Shown: positions 11,373 through 26,445, numbered from the stretch's first letter. The stretch: DNA of 64,000 nt from Fulvia fulva (GCF_020509005.1 NC_063014.1:868001-932000), one strand, 5' to 3'. A program made the numbers and translations. The notes: generated from the sequence alone by a model not told the origin.

Positions 11373-12308
11373 ATGAAGCATGATGACGAACGACCGCCTC
11401 CAACTTACGAGGCTGCCGTTAGACAGCCACGTGAGCGAGACTTGCTGACTCTTTCCACTGCACATCCTGAACACCAGGCAGCGCTTGAGAGATTAGAGCA
11501 CGAGCGTTTGATGCGGCAAGTTGATCTCGAGAGGATAGCATATGAGCGCAGAGTTCGTCTAGGGGGAGACCGTCAGATTCCTGACGCCACGAATGGAGCA
11601 CTCGAGCAAACCATTCAATCGAAGTCTTCGACTCTCTATGCTCCAACATTCTCCCAAGTCCTGGAAGCTATCCATCGGGTGCCCTGCAGCAGTTCAACAC
11701 TGAAGGAGTGCTATGGACAGCTTTCACAAGATGACACCGACCTTCGCATGCCGCCCTTCGACGTAGCATTGCACCAAATGTGCCAGCGACCCGACTACCA
11801 CCGGCCCATAGGTGGCCTGTCGGAACAAGCCACGAGTCTGAGAGATTTCCTGATCCGCAGTCTCGAGCGAGAGTACATACATATAGCTTGCAAAGAGGAC
11901 CCCAAACACCAGCACTGGACTGATCTCGCCACACTAGTCCGAGATAGTAGACTTGCTTTCAGGCTGCGCACGCTCTCTGACGAAAAGCTCTTGCAGATGT
12001 CCACAGAGTTGCAGAGAGAAGTGTGGCGGCCAGCCACCGAGTTGGGACTGCTGAGAGAGGAAGTTGAGGAGAGTATTCTGGCTTACCGAAAGTGGAGTGC
12101 ATGTGGGTGTGTGCATGCTGTGGCCTTGCAGAATGGGACTGATACGGTCGCGGTGAAGTTGTGTTATGATTGGTATAGGGCTAGGCTGTTGGTGGAGGGT
12201 GGAGATAGGAGGGAGGGGTTGTTGAAGGGGATTAGAGGAGTGGCGGGGATGTATCTCCCAAGAGGACATTCTTGGCGGAGGATGATGGGAGAGGGCAACA
12301 TCGTTTAG
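11373..12308 (+). CDS. Hypothetical protein with N-terminal PPxY motif
   Basis: A single-exon frame of 311 residues starting at the first ATG (MKHDDERPPPTYEAAV). Residues 9-12, PPTY, form a PPxY motif, which in other proteins is bound by WW domains such as those of Nedd4/Rsp5 ubiquitin ligases. A strongly charged, probably helical stretch follows at about 35-65 (ALERLEHERLMRQVDLERIA). The remainder is predicted mostly helical, with no membrane segment, signal peptide or catalytic motif I can recognise. I do not recognise the family. Codon use and the absence of stops over 936 nt argue for a real gene; no introns are needed. An arrestin-adaptor or ubiquitin-ligase link would be speculation based on the motif alone. 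Confidence 0.75.
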   Translation: MKHDDERPPPTYEAAVRQPRERDLLTLSTAHPEHQAALERLEHERLMRQVDLERIAYERRVRLGGDRQIPDATNGALEQTIQSKSSTLYAPTFSQVLEAIHRVPCSSSTLKECYGQLSQDDTDLRMPPFDVALHQMCQRPDYHRPIGGLSEQATSLRDFLIRSLEREYIHIACKEDPKHQHWTDLATLVRDSRLAFRLRTLSDEKLLQMSTELQREVWRPATELGLLREEVEESILAYRKWSACGCVHAVALQNGTDTVAVKLCYDWYRARLLVEGGDRREGLLKGIRGVAGMYLPRGHSWRRMMGEGNIV

Positions 12309-12527
12309 GGCAGCGCTGCGCAGTAGGTCGTGGCTGAGGGTGGGATGAAAGATATGTCTCGGCGAGGATGGAAGTGAGGTTGAAAATGGCAACGGCAAAA
12401 GTAGCCCGGATCCGTTGCGCGCTGATATCCAGCCTTGCCTTTAACTCTGCAACAGCTTAGCTGCACCTTTACCTCACCCATCGAAAACACACAACCACGA
12501 GCAACACGCTATCTATCCTACACCAAG

Positions 12528-13181
12528 ATGGCCAACCGAAAAGACATATTCCCTTTCTTCGAACTCCCTCGAGAAATCCGCGACGAGATCTACACATTAT
12601 GCACAGCGACCTACGCTCTCTCCCAGAGCCCATCCGCCAACGGTTTCCCTTCAAAACTCTTCAAAATCACCGTCAACCACGCACCTCTCAAGGCCTTCCA
12701 ACTAGTCAGCCGCCAATTCCGCTTCGAGTACATCCAGCGCACCTGGAAAGCCGCAGGCATCATCATCCACGACCACTACGCCGCCCAATCCCAGCTGCCC
12801 CTGCTCCCACAGTCCATGAGTCGCTACCATCTCCACGAGATCCGAATCATCTACGCCACAGAGAACGACACGCGCCGGAATACGACCTGGCTCAGGGAGC
12901 TGCTCAATGCGGTCGGGTCGAGTAATGTGGTGATCAAGGCGTTCGTGGAGCGCAGTCATTGGATTAAGCCAGATGTTCTACCGCAGTGCTACAGGATTGG
13001 TTTGCGGGAGATTTCTGAGATTGGTGGTGTGGGCGGGATTGAGGTGTATTCGTATAGGCATAGTCCGTGGCCGAAGAGTCCTGCGTTGATGAATAGGGAG
13101 GTGGAGGGGATTATGGAGAGGCAGCGGTGGAGTGTTGGGAGTTGGACGAGGGGTGGTGGGTGGGTATGGGAGGAAGCATGA
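12528..13181 (+). CDS. 2EXR/F-box-like domain protein, intact member of a tandem trio
   Basis: A 217-residue protein starting at ATG 12528 in the context ACCAAGATGG. The open frame extends upstream to a TTG, but this is the first ATG and has the better context. Near the N-terminus it has FPFFELPREIRDEIYTL (residues 8-24), the opening helix of a fungal family usually annotated as 2EXR or F-box-like. Then come LKAFQLVSRQFRFEY, the RIIYATENDT strand region and a Trp/Gly-rich tail, WSVGSWTRGGGWVWEEA. Such proteins are abundant and lineage-expanded in filamentous ascomycetes and mostly uncharacterised, so a ubiquitin-ligase adaptor role is only possible. Two paralogues follow immediately downstream in the same orientation and both are broken, so this is the only apparently functional copy. 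Confidence 0.8.
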   Translation: MANRKDIFPFFELPREIRDEIYTLCTATYALSQSPSANGFPSKLFKITVNHAPLKAFQLVSRQFRFEYIQRTWKAAGIIIHDHYAAQSQLPLLPQSMSRYHLHEIRIIYATENDTRRNTTWLRELLNAVGSSNVVIKAFVERSHWIKPDVLPQCYRIGLREISEIGGVGGIEVYSYRHSPWPKSPALMNREVEGIMERQRWSVGSWTRGGGWVWEEA

Positions 13182-13453
13182 GTTTTGGAGCGCCGTGAAT
13201 GACAGTAAGTGAACGAGTAGAGTCGGAAAGGCATTCGCACTCTTACTTATGTGTTAGTGTGACTCACGACACTTACCGCTTGCACTCCACTATACCACCA
13301 AGGACATGCTTCAACACCCTCGAATTGCTATCTGGACACCGACGAACACGGTACGGTTGGCAAATCAACACTGCTACCGCGCGTACCAGCTCGTCAGCGC
13401 TGATCGTCGACCGTCGACTACAACTCACAAATCTCTACTCCGACACTAGCATC

Positions 13454-14306
13454 ATGCAACCTGGCGACGGTACGGAGGTCGTCTCGATCGTCCTCGCTGC
13501 CGCATTGTCGATCGTGATCGGCTGGGCCATCTACTCGCTCTTCTATTCAGGTCAAGGCACGTGCATCACCTCGAGTGCCGGCAACAAAGCAGCACCCAAG
13601 CGTGAGGATAAGGACCCGAAGAACATCTTTCCCTTCTTCAAGCTACCAGCCGAGCTGCGCGACGAGATATACACATTGTCGACGGTCAAGAGGCATGCCA
13701 AGCCCTCCATCATACCAAATGAAGAGGAACCGACTACTTCGGACTTTCTGTAATCAACGGACCATCGACATCGCTGGTCCTCGTGAGCCAGCAGTTCAAT
13801 AATGAGTACACAGCGCGCTGCAAACAGTTCGCAGGTATATGCCTCGAAGACTTTGGCGATCACCGATCATACTAGAGCAGCTCAAACCTTTACCACTACG
13901 ACGCGTGAGCATCCTCATGTTCAAGGACGCGCGCGAAAGAGCTATCGATCTCACGGAGTGGATCGACGACATCGAAGACGACATTGACGATGAAACTGAG
14001 GTGAGGATCTATGTCCAGCTGGACATTCACGAAGCCATGGACATGATGGAAAAGCTTCTGGTCCTTTAGCAGGATCTAGAAGGTCTCCTGGCAGTGCAAA
14101 ATGTTTCCAAGCTGAGTGTGCTCACCTGGCGGTACAGCTCAGACGTGCTCCGCCGTCGTCCTGCTTTACTCGAACGGGAGGAGGACCAAGTCATACAGCA
14201 TGGCGGCGAGTTTGTCGGTGCGTGGTCGGGGGCAAATAGCTGGGCATGGACCTGTGCGAAGGAGAGCTCGAAGACTTTGACAGACACAGAAGCACGTGAA
14301 GGGTAG
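13454..14306 (+). pseudogene. 2EXR/F-box-like paralogue 2, frameshifted, with N-terminal membrane segment
   Basis: Starts at ATG 13454 (MQPGDGTEVV), with a hydrophobic helix VSIVLAAALSIVIGWAIYSL not found in the neighbour. FPFFKLPAELRDEIYTL follows, and the first frame stops at 13750. The family continues in another frame (LVLVSQQFNNEYTARCKQF, matching LVSRQFRFEY upstream) until a stop near 13878. It then continues in a third frame, 13839-14306 (MFKDARERAIDLTEWIDD, matching the ENDTRRNTTWLREL region), with an in-frame TAG at 14067. It ends with FVGAWSGANSWAWT, equivalent to the Trp-rich tail of the intact copy. No GT-AG pair repairs the shifts, so I call it a pseudogene. Confidence 0.75.
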
Positions 14307-14779
14307 TTAAGGTTAACCGCGGGATCTTGACGACAGCGTTCGTCCGAGATGAGCGTTCTTGTTTGAACGGACTACGTCAAGAATCGCTAGTCTTCATGTC
14401 GCCCGCCGCGATAGTGACCAAGTATGAAATAGCAGTTAGCGCAGCGAAGTATAGCAGCGTCGCTTGTGCCTTTCGTGTGACGTGAACACCTCACCATTCT
14501 GTCCTCGCGGCTTGTGGTGTGGCCCGCGCTTCATGTGCAAAGTTGGCATAACACATGCAACGCCTTCATCTCACGATGCCACTCAATGCTCACTCGCCAC
14601 ATCACCACATCGTCGCCATCATCCACCCTTCACAGCACAGCTCGACGCCCTCTCGTCACATCACAACAACATCGCCATCAACTCCAATCCACCGTGCGAC
14701 TCGGTGCCCACTCTCGCATCACCACATTGTCCGCATCGACCACCACCACCGCCTTCTTCGACCTACCACCACCGTCGAG

Positions 14780-15432
14780 ATGTCAACTTCGAGGAACGTC
14801 TTCCCCTTCTTCAGGCTTCCAAGTGAGCTTCGCGATGAGGCCTACGAACACTCGACCACAGCGAAACAGCAAGTCAGGACTCCAGCCTACACCCTGAGAC
14901 TGTTCGTCCGCAACAGCCCAATCAAAGCGCTACTCGTTGTCAATCGATAGTTCAAAGATGAGTACTGCGAGCGTGCATCGAAAATGTCCAGCATCACTCT
15001 GGACGACTGGTACGGCTGCGATCTGAATATTCCCAAAATTCCGCCGCAACTCTGTGGATATCCCTTGAGTCAGATCTCATTCTTCGTCTTCTATCCCACT
15101 GTCTTAAGCAACATACCAGCAATCAAGAGATGATGCGACACGAGATTATGCGACACAAGATACCCTCCAAAGGTCTGCAGATTAGCCTCTACATCAAAGA
15201 TGCCGAGGTCACTTCCCGTGCCGAGATCGAAGCAGTGGCGGTGCTTCCCCAGAAGTTACAAGCAGACTCCAGACTGGCCGTATACAGCTGGCAGCAAAGC
15301 GAAGATTTCAAGATTCTGGGGCGCAGTTTGCAAGAGCAGGAGGTCGATCAAGTACTCGAGCGGGAGGAGACGCCAGTCGGTGCTTGGAGTCGCGAGGACG
15401 GTTGGTGGTGGGAGTCGACTTATGCGCCATAA
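14780..15432 (+). pseudogene. 2EXR/F-box-like paralogue 3, broken by TAG and a frameshift
   Basis: Starts at ATG 14780 (MSTSRNVFPFFRLPSELRDE). LLVVNR is followed by TAG at 14948 where the intact paralogue has Gln (SRQFRFEY), so a CAG to TAG change is likely. The same frame then continues FKDEYCERASKM to a TGA near 15133. The rest is in another frame from 15130 (ISLYIKDAEVTSRAEIEA ... VGAWSREDGWWWES), ending at 15432. The Trp/Gly-rich tail again matches the first member. It is a third copy of the tandem family and is non-functional as written. Confidence 0.78.
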
Positions 15433-16064
15433 CGATGCCTTGGGAACGGTCTGCGAAGAGAGTAGAAGGATCTGGTGGCGGGCAGCCCAGCATGTCACCC
15501 CTGGCTTGGAAGTTCTGCGAGTTCGATGGGTTGCGTTGTGGCAACGAAGAGGCACGGGTATGACATGCGAGAGTGACAAGGGTCGTACATACAGTCCCAT
15601 GCTTCCAACTCTTCTGAGTGACGCCTGGTCTTCTCTTCGCCAGGGGATGTCTCACAAAAGCCTACAAAGTTCGCCTTCAATCGGTCGACAACTGAGCGTT
15701 CCTACCTTGTCCACTACTTTCTCCTCGCAGTGCTCACTTTAAGTTGTCTTCTTCGTACAGTAGTGTAACAACTGGCTCGTGTGGCTTAATGTGACAGGAT
15801 ATTGCTCCATTAAGTGAGTGCGGGTGAAGAACTCCATTCAATGTTGATGATGAAGATGAAGATGCTCGTCGACCCTCAAGCGTGTTGTCGTTGAAGCGGG
15901 AAAAACTAAGCACGGGCCATGCCGAAAAGTGGACCCCTGTCAAATCGCACGGCGAAAGAATTGCTAGCCGACAACGACTTTTTCGAAGCTCACAGCGGGA
16001 CTTAATACCTGACGTCCACCACCAACTCCCTCACCTAACCACTTCTCCCCCAAACACATCCAAC
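15433..16064. other. Intergenic, SSB promoter region
   Basis: No gene seen. The last 50 bp before the SSB start (16015-16064) is a C/T- and A-rich leader without G-rich or ATG-containing stretches, typical of strongly expressed fungal genes. I see no convincing heat-shock element array, in line with SSB being a growth-linked rather than heat-induced Hsp70 in yeast. Confidence 0.5.
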
Positions 16065-19138
<3,074 letters not shown>

Positions 19139-19766
19139 ACGGGTATGAGGGTATGACTTCTTTCTGCTTGGGTTCGGCGTTTTGCGGGCAACGAAGAGGC
19201 AAGGCATAACGAGCGGCATTTCGCTCTAGATGCCGATTGGGCCTCTTTAAGCACGCATGGTATAGAGCAATGATGATACGGCCCAGAGGCAAAAAGTCAA
19301 GATTGATGTATGATCAGCATTCGGGGCCAGGATGTCACTTAGCGTACGCAACGTCCGTAGCCATTGATTCTGTGTTCACCTCACGTCTCCAGCACTGTTT
19401 CTCAATCCTAGCTGTCTTTAATGCTATTCGACTCGAATGTCGTCTCTGTATGTGAGTGTCCAATCAGAGGTGTAACATCGGCATGTGAATCAAGGTGCAA
19501 AGCTTCGACTGGAGCTTGACATCACCCTCAATCGTGCATCTACAAAATAAACTAGTGGGACATCACACCGCAACTATTATCACGGTCATTACCATCTTAC
19601 TGGGCTATGATATAATATTCTAGATGTTGGAGAGCGGAAGTCGTGCTCGAAGCGCAAGCATGGAAACACAAAGTGAGCACTTTCTGCATACATGAAGTCC
19701 GCGTCATGGAAACTGCATTGGATGTTAATGGATTTCGAAGACGAATTTAGGATGTATACTGACAAC
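19139..19766. other. Intergenic, SSB 3' region and phosphotransferase promoter
   Basis: No coding signal. The ATG and in-frame codons upstream of 19767 (from 19692) could extend the next gene, but the extension lacks family similarity and is better read as 5' untranslated sequence. Confidence 0.5.
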
Positions 19767-21046
19767 ATGAGCACAGATAGGCCTGCTACAGGCACACTAT
19801 CCGAAAACGGCCTCAAACACTTCAAGACGTATAAATACTCCTCAGTGGACAAGTCGCCGATATCACACTATGTCTTGCGGCACTATGTACGCAGCGCCTC
19901 CGCAACGGGAACGCAAAAGTTATATTTTGTACACTAACACCTCACCAGTGGAACTTCTGCGTCGAATTCCTCCCCCTCTGGCTCGCGCCAAACATGGTAA
20001 CCCTCATCGGCTTCTTCTTCGTCATCGGCAACGTAGCCCTCCAACAACTCATGGACCCCTCCCTCAGCGGACCTCAATATGCCTGGGTTTCCTACTCCTA
20101 CGCCTTCGGCGTCTGGGCTTACTCCACTATGGATAACATCGACGGGAAGCAAGCACGACGGACTGGAACATCCTCTGGCCTTGGGGAGCTCTTTGATCAC
20201 GGAATTGATTCGCTGAATTGTACCCTTGCCAGTCTGCTGGAAACGAGTGCGATGGGGCTGGGCGCGACGAAACTTGGAGCGCTGACGGCGCTGATCCCGT
20301 GCTTACCGATGTTCTTCTCGACGTGGGAGACGTATCATACGCATACGCTGTATTTGGGGTATTTCAATGGGCCTACTGAGGGGTTGCTTATTGCTTCGTT
20401 GATTATGCTGGCTTCGGGATTCTATGGACCGCAGATCTGGCATGAGCCTATGGCGAACGTGCTTGGGAATGAAGCGATGTTGGGGACGTTGAGTGTGAAA
20501 GATATATGGGCTCCACTTTTGCTGGTCGCGTTCCTGGTCGCACACTTACCGTCCTGCGTCCTCAATGTGGTGGCAGCGAGGCACGAGAAGAATCTTCCCG
20601 TCGCACCGGTCTTTCTGGAATGGACGCCTATGCTTCTCTTCTGCGGATCCCTTGTTGCGTGGATCGGATCGCCTTACTCCACTATCTTGACAGAGAACCA
20701 CATAGCTCTGCTGTGTCTTACCTTATCCTTCGTCTTCGGGCGGATGACAACTAAGACGATCCTGGCCCATCTGACACGACAACCATTCCCGTACTGGACC
20801 TCTCTACTCGCGCCGCTCGTGGGTGGCGCGGTCATGGTCAATCTGCCATATCTTGGATTCCAGGCTGTGTCTCCAGTGGTACAGCTCTACTATCTTTGGG
20901 GGTACTTCTTTTTCGCGATGGTGGTTTACTTCCGTTGGGCCCATGTGGTGTGCAATGCTATCTGTAGCTATCTAGGCATCAACTGCCTTACGATTCCGGA
21001 TGAGAAGTGGAAGACGTTGCAAAGGGAGAGGGCGAAGAGTGCTTGA
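19767..21046 (+). CDS. CPT1: Choline/ethanolamine phosphotransferase (Kennedy pathway, CPT1/EPT1)
   Basis: Two exons, 19767-19886 and 19949-21046, flank a 62-bp intron (GTACGC, CACTAAC, CCAG) and encode 405 residues. The enzyme family transfers phosphocholine or phosphoethanolamine from the CDP-alcohol to diacylglycerol in the ER membrane, the last step of the Kennedy pathway. The CDP-alcohol phosphotransferase signature DG-x2-AR-x8-G-x3-D-x3-D is complete: D105, G106, A109, R110, G119, D123 and D127. The N-terminus has GLKHFKTYKYSSVDKSPISH and HYWNFCVEFLPLWLAPNMVTLIG across the splice, as in yeast Cpt1/Ept1. About seven or more hydrophobic segments follow. I chose ATG 19767 (MSTDRPATG) over 19692 because the conserved region starts just after it. 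Whether it prefers choline or ethanolamine cannot be told from the sequence. Confidence 0.93.
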
Positions 21047-22044
21047 GGTGGATATGGAGGTGGGAAAGTCGGGTATGTTTGAAGGAGGTTAAGGATGAGG
21101 CCCGAGAGCAGTCGTCGTCGCTGTCTTACGCGTCAGTCGTTGGATCAGATTGCGAAAGTGGAAAAGCCGGGTACGTTGGATCCTTCCTTGCGGCCGTGTA
21201 GGGCAATTGAAAATGGAGAGCAACCATGTTACCATCGTCACCATCTCACCATCTCACGCGTCAGTCAACAGTAAGCCCTTCTGACATCTAAGAATGTGTT
21301 CAGTCGAGAGCAGGTCTTGTTCCATTGTTCTCGAACAACAGATAGCAGGGCTTGTCCATGTTCTTTGCAGATAATCTTGCCACTGCGATAGGGCATAGCG
21401 GTGCGGATCCCATCAACAGACTTCACATAGGCGAGAACACATTCTAAGGCTGAAGTTACTTCGCTTGCTCCCAAGCTTCCATAACCTTGTCTACTGACAG
21501 CACACCACAGCAGAAACTTTAAAGAGCGCAAGCACCTCGATGTGCGGGTTGACATGCCGCGCTGCTGCTCAGAAGCTCGTGGTTATACGAAAGCGTGGCG
21601 GTACGGCGACCGTTGAGACGCCGGCTGCGCCCTCGGTGGTATCATCCTGCCGTTCAATGATATGTGAAGGATGTCAAAAGCAAAGAAGGGCTTTTGTGAC
21701 AAACAGGAAGGGCTGAAGACGGCATTCTGAAGAGGGCGAGAATGGCCAGGCACAATCTGCTGCAGCATATTCGAAGCTTTCTGCTTGGTGGCGTGATGAT
21801 GTTCCTGGCACTGTCTACACAGTGCTCTTGTCTTGCCCCTGTGATGTGTCGACGAGTTTGTGGTGATGTGTCGATATCATGAATGATATTTCTGCTCTTG
21901 CCTGTGGACTGGCGTTGTCTCGGAACCGGGCCGTGAAACAGGGATGACGGTACATGTAATTTCTATTCCCATCACGACTGCACATGTACAGTCCCTGGCA
22001 TGGTTCTTACAACCCCTGCACTTCCACCTTCCCTAATTAAGAAG
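21047..22044. other. Intergenic boundary between genes and repeat island
   Basis: No gene recognised. Base composition is still that of the gene region (CA and TG dinucleotides common). Short minus-strand frames at 21265-21768 show no motif. The change to CpA-depleted DNA happens sharply at about 22,045-22,080. Confidence 0.5.
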
Positions 22045-22930
22045 GATGTCTCCACTGCTTGGCGTAGCTTACTACCTAGTATATTCTCTATTGTTAGTAA
22101 CTACTATATTATAGCGCTCTCGTATACTTCTATAGATACAGTATATATCCTCCTTTAATAGCTTACTCTATTTAAGCTAGATTATAGCTATTACTACCTC
22201 TTGTATTATAGGAAAGTAAGTACCTACCCTATACTTAAGAAGAGCCTATAGGTTCTTAATAGGGTTAAGATCTAGTAAGATAGCTAGCTATTCTATAAGA
22301 AGTAGGCCCTTCTCTTTAAATAGACTTACTATTACCTTAGCCCTATAGATACTAGCGTTATCCTATATAATAATATAGTCCTATTAACCTATTATCTCTC
22401 TTTAATACTAAATAGCTATATAGATAAGGGAAAAAATCTACGTTCGATATACCTTACCGTTAATAGAGCCCTTATTAAATATATAGAGCTCTAGAGGCCT
22501 ATCTACTAAGATATAGCCCTATATTATATAGGCTAAGAACTTTCGAAAGCGTATAGTAAGGTAATTGTCGTTAAAGGCCTTATTAGCTATCCTTATTACG
22601 TAGACCTATCCGAATAATCTATACCTAAATAGAGACTTAACCGTCTAGAGGACCTAACTCTATTACTAATTAGTCTAGTTAATATAAGCCCTTACCTATC
22701 AAAGCCGTATCTCCTTATATTTCTTAGTTAATAGCGGCTTCCGTATTACTATATATTATACGGATCGACTTATATACCCCGGTAGGACGTAGAGAGGAGA
22801 GCGGAATATCGACAAGGACTATTTATTCGATAGCCCTTATTAAGACGAGCAATCTACTCAAGTAGTAGCGACCCGCCTACGCTAGCGGCGGCGTAATCGT
22901 AGTATAAAGAACCCTAAAACTAAGGTTCTG
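22045..22930 (-). mobile_element. RIPed Tc1/mariner transposase relic
   Basis: Read on the minus strand around 22190-22370, the DNA encodes DNASIYRAKVIVSLFKEKG, then DLNPIKNL near a stop and ALLKYRVGTYFP. These are the second-Asp and DLNPIENLW blocks of the Tc1/mariner (pogo/Fot-like) DDE family, with His to Tyr, Glu to Lys and Trp to stop changes of the kind RIP makes. CA and TG dinucleotides are almost absent. I could not find the terminal inverted repeats, so both boundaries are approximate. Confidence 0.8.
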
Positions 22931-23136
22931 TTCCCCTAATAGTAGACCCTAGAGTTACGGAGTTACGGAGGACAAATACCTAATTAGAAAGCGCGACCTC
23001 ACCCCGAATAGTAGCGAAGAATAGTAACTAACAAGAGCTATAGCCTTACGAACATTCTATACTAAGAGCTAAACCGGGGAACAAACTAAGAAAAAACCTA
23101 GAATATAAGCTAAGGCCTACTATATAGAAAGTAGAG
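22931..23136. other. RIPed DNA of unknown origin
   Basis: About 200 bp of CpA-depleted sequence between the mariner relic and the Gypsy-1 LTR. No motif recognised; it may be more of the mariner element or an older repeat. Confidence 0.4.
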
Positions 23137-23320
23137 TATAAGGGCGCGCGTACTATAGGGTCTAAATAAGAGAGTTGTTGTTCTACGAAGCTACAAAAGA
23201 GGAGCGCGAGGCGCGGCGAAGTTATAAAGTAAAGCTAAGCCGCGCTAACCCGATACGGTAGGTCCGCGGCTCACCCGGGCTGACGTAGCTATAGTAAGGG
23301 GTCGCGGGCTGCCCGTAATA
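23137..23320 (-). repeat. Gypsy-1 3' LTR
   Basis: 184 bp, begins TATAAGGGCGCGCGTAC and ends GCCCGTAATA on the plus strand; matches 37821-38004 with scattered differences. In element orientation it runs TATTAC ... CTTATA, which is TGTTAC ... CTTACA after RIP. Confidence 0.9.
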
Positions 23321-23334
23321 GTACCCCCCCTCTC
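23321..23334 (-). other. Gypsy-1 polypurine tract
   Basis: On the minus strand GAGAGGGGGGGGTAC directly precedes the 3' LTR, the expected position of the plus-strand primer. It also fixes the element orientation. Confidence 0.8.
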
Positions 23335-26300
23335 AAAACGCGTCTTAGTCCTCTAAGCGTTATCTATCTTATACGGCGACTTGCCCGTACTACTCTATAA
23401 CCGTACAAAAGTCTAATTATCCTCTAATGCCTTATTATCGTCTAGTAACACATCTACATCTAGTCTATCTATAACTAGCCTATCCGCGACCGGCTCCCTT
23501 CGAGAAATGCTTAGGGGGACCTAATTAGATAGAGCTACGAAGCCTATAGGCGTTGACAACTCCGGCCGGCTATAGTAAAAGTCTATAATAGCGGCGGCCG
23601 CGTGTTTAAACATGTTCTTAGCCGGTTCCTAGGTCTTACTATCCTCCTTATTCTAATATCTAAGCTATTTTACCTTGTACTAAGTGTCTACTTTACGCTT
23701 CTGCCCCTTCTTCACTTTGCCTACTCGCTTACGGGTATATATATCTAAGATCTTCTCTACCTTATATATATATAGGTGTTACGACTATATTAGCGACTAT
23801 ATCGGCTTCGGTAGTATCGGGCTCGATAGTTATCGGCGGTAGTAGTACTAGATACTAGCCTTCGAGTAGTAGGAAGTCGGGATAATTAGCTCGCTAAAGT
23901 AACGAGGTATAAAAGTAGTTGTCGAGTCCTACTATAGCGTCCGATAATCTCAGTTTATATAAGAGCTTAGCTAGTATAACTTCTATAATCTAGTACGGAC
24001 TAGCGTATCTTCTATCGAGCTTCTTAGATAGTCGAGTCGTACGGATGTTCTTAGTACTTAGGTATACCTAGTCGCCTACTTTATAGTCTAGCGGGATTCT
24101 TCGGTAGCGGTTTACTACCTTAGCTTAGAGAGCTTATAACATCCGTATATTTTCTTAAAGGTACTTATAAAGGTCGTAAATCCGGCGTACGAAGGCTTTA
24201 GCCGAGTACGTATCTAGTCGCTAGAGAGTAGTTAGTCCTCCCTCTTTTCTAGCGCTTAGGTCTACGCGCTCTATAAACTTAGGATTGTAGCCTAAAGTAG
24301 CGTAGAATAGCGACATACTAGTAGTTTTAGAAAGGTAGTTATTAATCGCGAACTAAGCTAGACAAAGCTATTCTACCTAGTCATCTTATACCTCGTTAGT
24401 AAATATACGGAGATACTATTCTATTACTTAGTTAGTACGTCCCGACTGTCTATTAGTTTCTAGGTAGTATAAAGAACTTAGCTTACGACTTGTACGAAGC
24501 ATCTTATAAAGTTTCTTCTAGAAGGTAGCAACCTATTATTTACCGCGGTCTAAAGTAATAGTATTAGGAAATCCGCGTCGGGAGAACATATACTTAAGGA
24601 AAAGTCTTGCTGTATTCTAAATAGTTATCGCTCCGATCGGAATCAGCTCGACTTCCTTCGTTAGCCTATCTATTACGGTTATAATATTATTATAGGTTAT
24701 GCTATCGAGGGTGCTATTAGGAAGTCCGACTACGAAGTCTACCGCGATGTACCTCTAAGGTCGGTCTAGTACTAAAAGTAGGTATAATAATCTAGGTGGC
24801 TAGGAGTATAGAGATTTAGTCGTACGGTATATACGGCAATTTGCGGTATATCTACGTACTAATCTTACTAAGCTAGGCTAGTAGAATTCTCGTACTACGA
24901 GTTTATAGGTTCGAGCTCGTCCTAGATATCCTACTACTAGAGCGTTATAATTTATTCTAATAAGCCGAGTCCGTAGGGCCTAGTTATTGGGTACCTATAG
25001 GCTCTAGCTATCGTACTAGTTTCGTATATATAACATATTACTATCCACCTTATAGTACGTAGGGTATATCTTCGCCTTCTATAAGAGTAGAGGGATAGTA
25101 CTATCTTTCTATAGTATCTTAATTACCGCCTTAAGTTCTTAGTCTAGGGCGTAAGTAGTCGTTATACGGTACTCGAGTTTAGCTTCGACTTCGGCTTTAT
25201 TCGTAGTCTATACTTCCTAAGCTAGTACTAGCTATGTTTATAGTACCTATTCTAGTTCTAGAATAAACTCGATTGCTTTAGGATTTAGGGGAGTCGTCGT
25301 CTCTTCTTCTTCGGGCGTATCTTCGATAGTAGCTTATATAGAGTCGATCTTAAGGAATCGCTCTAGCGGAAGTAATGTCTAATACTAGTACTAATTTCTC
25401 GGATCGTCTACCCCCTATAGAAGGTCCTAGCTACGTCTTGTTAGGCTGTCTAGCTTCGTTCCTTATATACCTAGGCGGTATATAATCTAGAAGTTAAATT
25501 GTAATAGAAATTCTGCCTATCGCGCTTATCGGCGATTTAGCTAGTTCGTAGTTATAAAATATTCGAGGTTCTTATAGTCTATAAACACTTTGACTAGATC
25601 GCCGTTCTCGTCTACTTCGTACGTAAGCTCCGGGCGCTACTCTTCGAATGCTTTAATAATCGCGAGGAGTTCCTTATCGTAGATCTCGTAATTATACTCC
25701 TAGGGGCTTAGCTTCTTCGAATAGAAAGCTATAGGATGTAATACTCCCTACTCGTCGTATTATAAGAGCATACCTATATTAATAAAGTCTAAGGAGTTAG
25801 TCTCGACGACGGTCTATCAGCCCGGTATATAGTATACTAGTATACCCGCCTTACTAAACGCTACTTTTAACGCCTCGAATGCCCTCTAGTAATTATCAGT
25901 CTAGTTGATTCTACGGTTCTTATAATTGCTAGGCCTATCTGACTTCGTTAGGTTAGTTAATAGGGATGTAATACGAGAGAAGGCCTCGATAAATCTACGG
26001 TAGAAGTTCGCGAATCCTAGGAAGGCTTAGACATCCTTAAGATTAGTTAGTACTTCCTAGGTCTATATACATTCCAATTTCTCTGGGTCTATCTCGATGC
26101 CCTAGGGTGTAATAATAAGGCCTAGATATTTTATACGTTCCTAGTAGAACTCGGACTTATTAATATTAATAGTAAGCCCGGTATCTCGTAGCTTAATTAA
26201 CACCTTTCGTACGTGTTCGACGTGTTCCTCTAGAGTGTCGCTAAAGATAAGGACGTTATCTAGATATACTAATACAAAGTTATCTAGATGTTCCTATAGA

Positions 26301-26445
26301 ACCTTATTAATATACGACTAAAAGGTTACGGGTCCGTTATAGAGGCCGAACGGCAATACGAGGCATTCGTATATACTATAGCGTATTACGAAAGCTATTA
26401 GCTACTCGTGCCCTTCCGCGATACGTAACTTATTAAAGGCTACTA

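Noticed and set aside
12435..12527. N-terminal extension of the 2EXR-like protein
   Set aside because: The extension starts at TTG, not ATG. The first ATG is 12528 and has better context.
22045..23136. Terminal inverted repeats of the mariner relic
   Set aside because: Searched by eye for an inverse of the 22,045-22,075 sequence, allowing RIP changes; none found.
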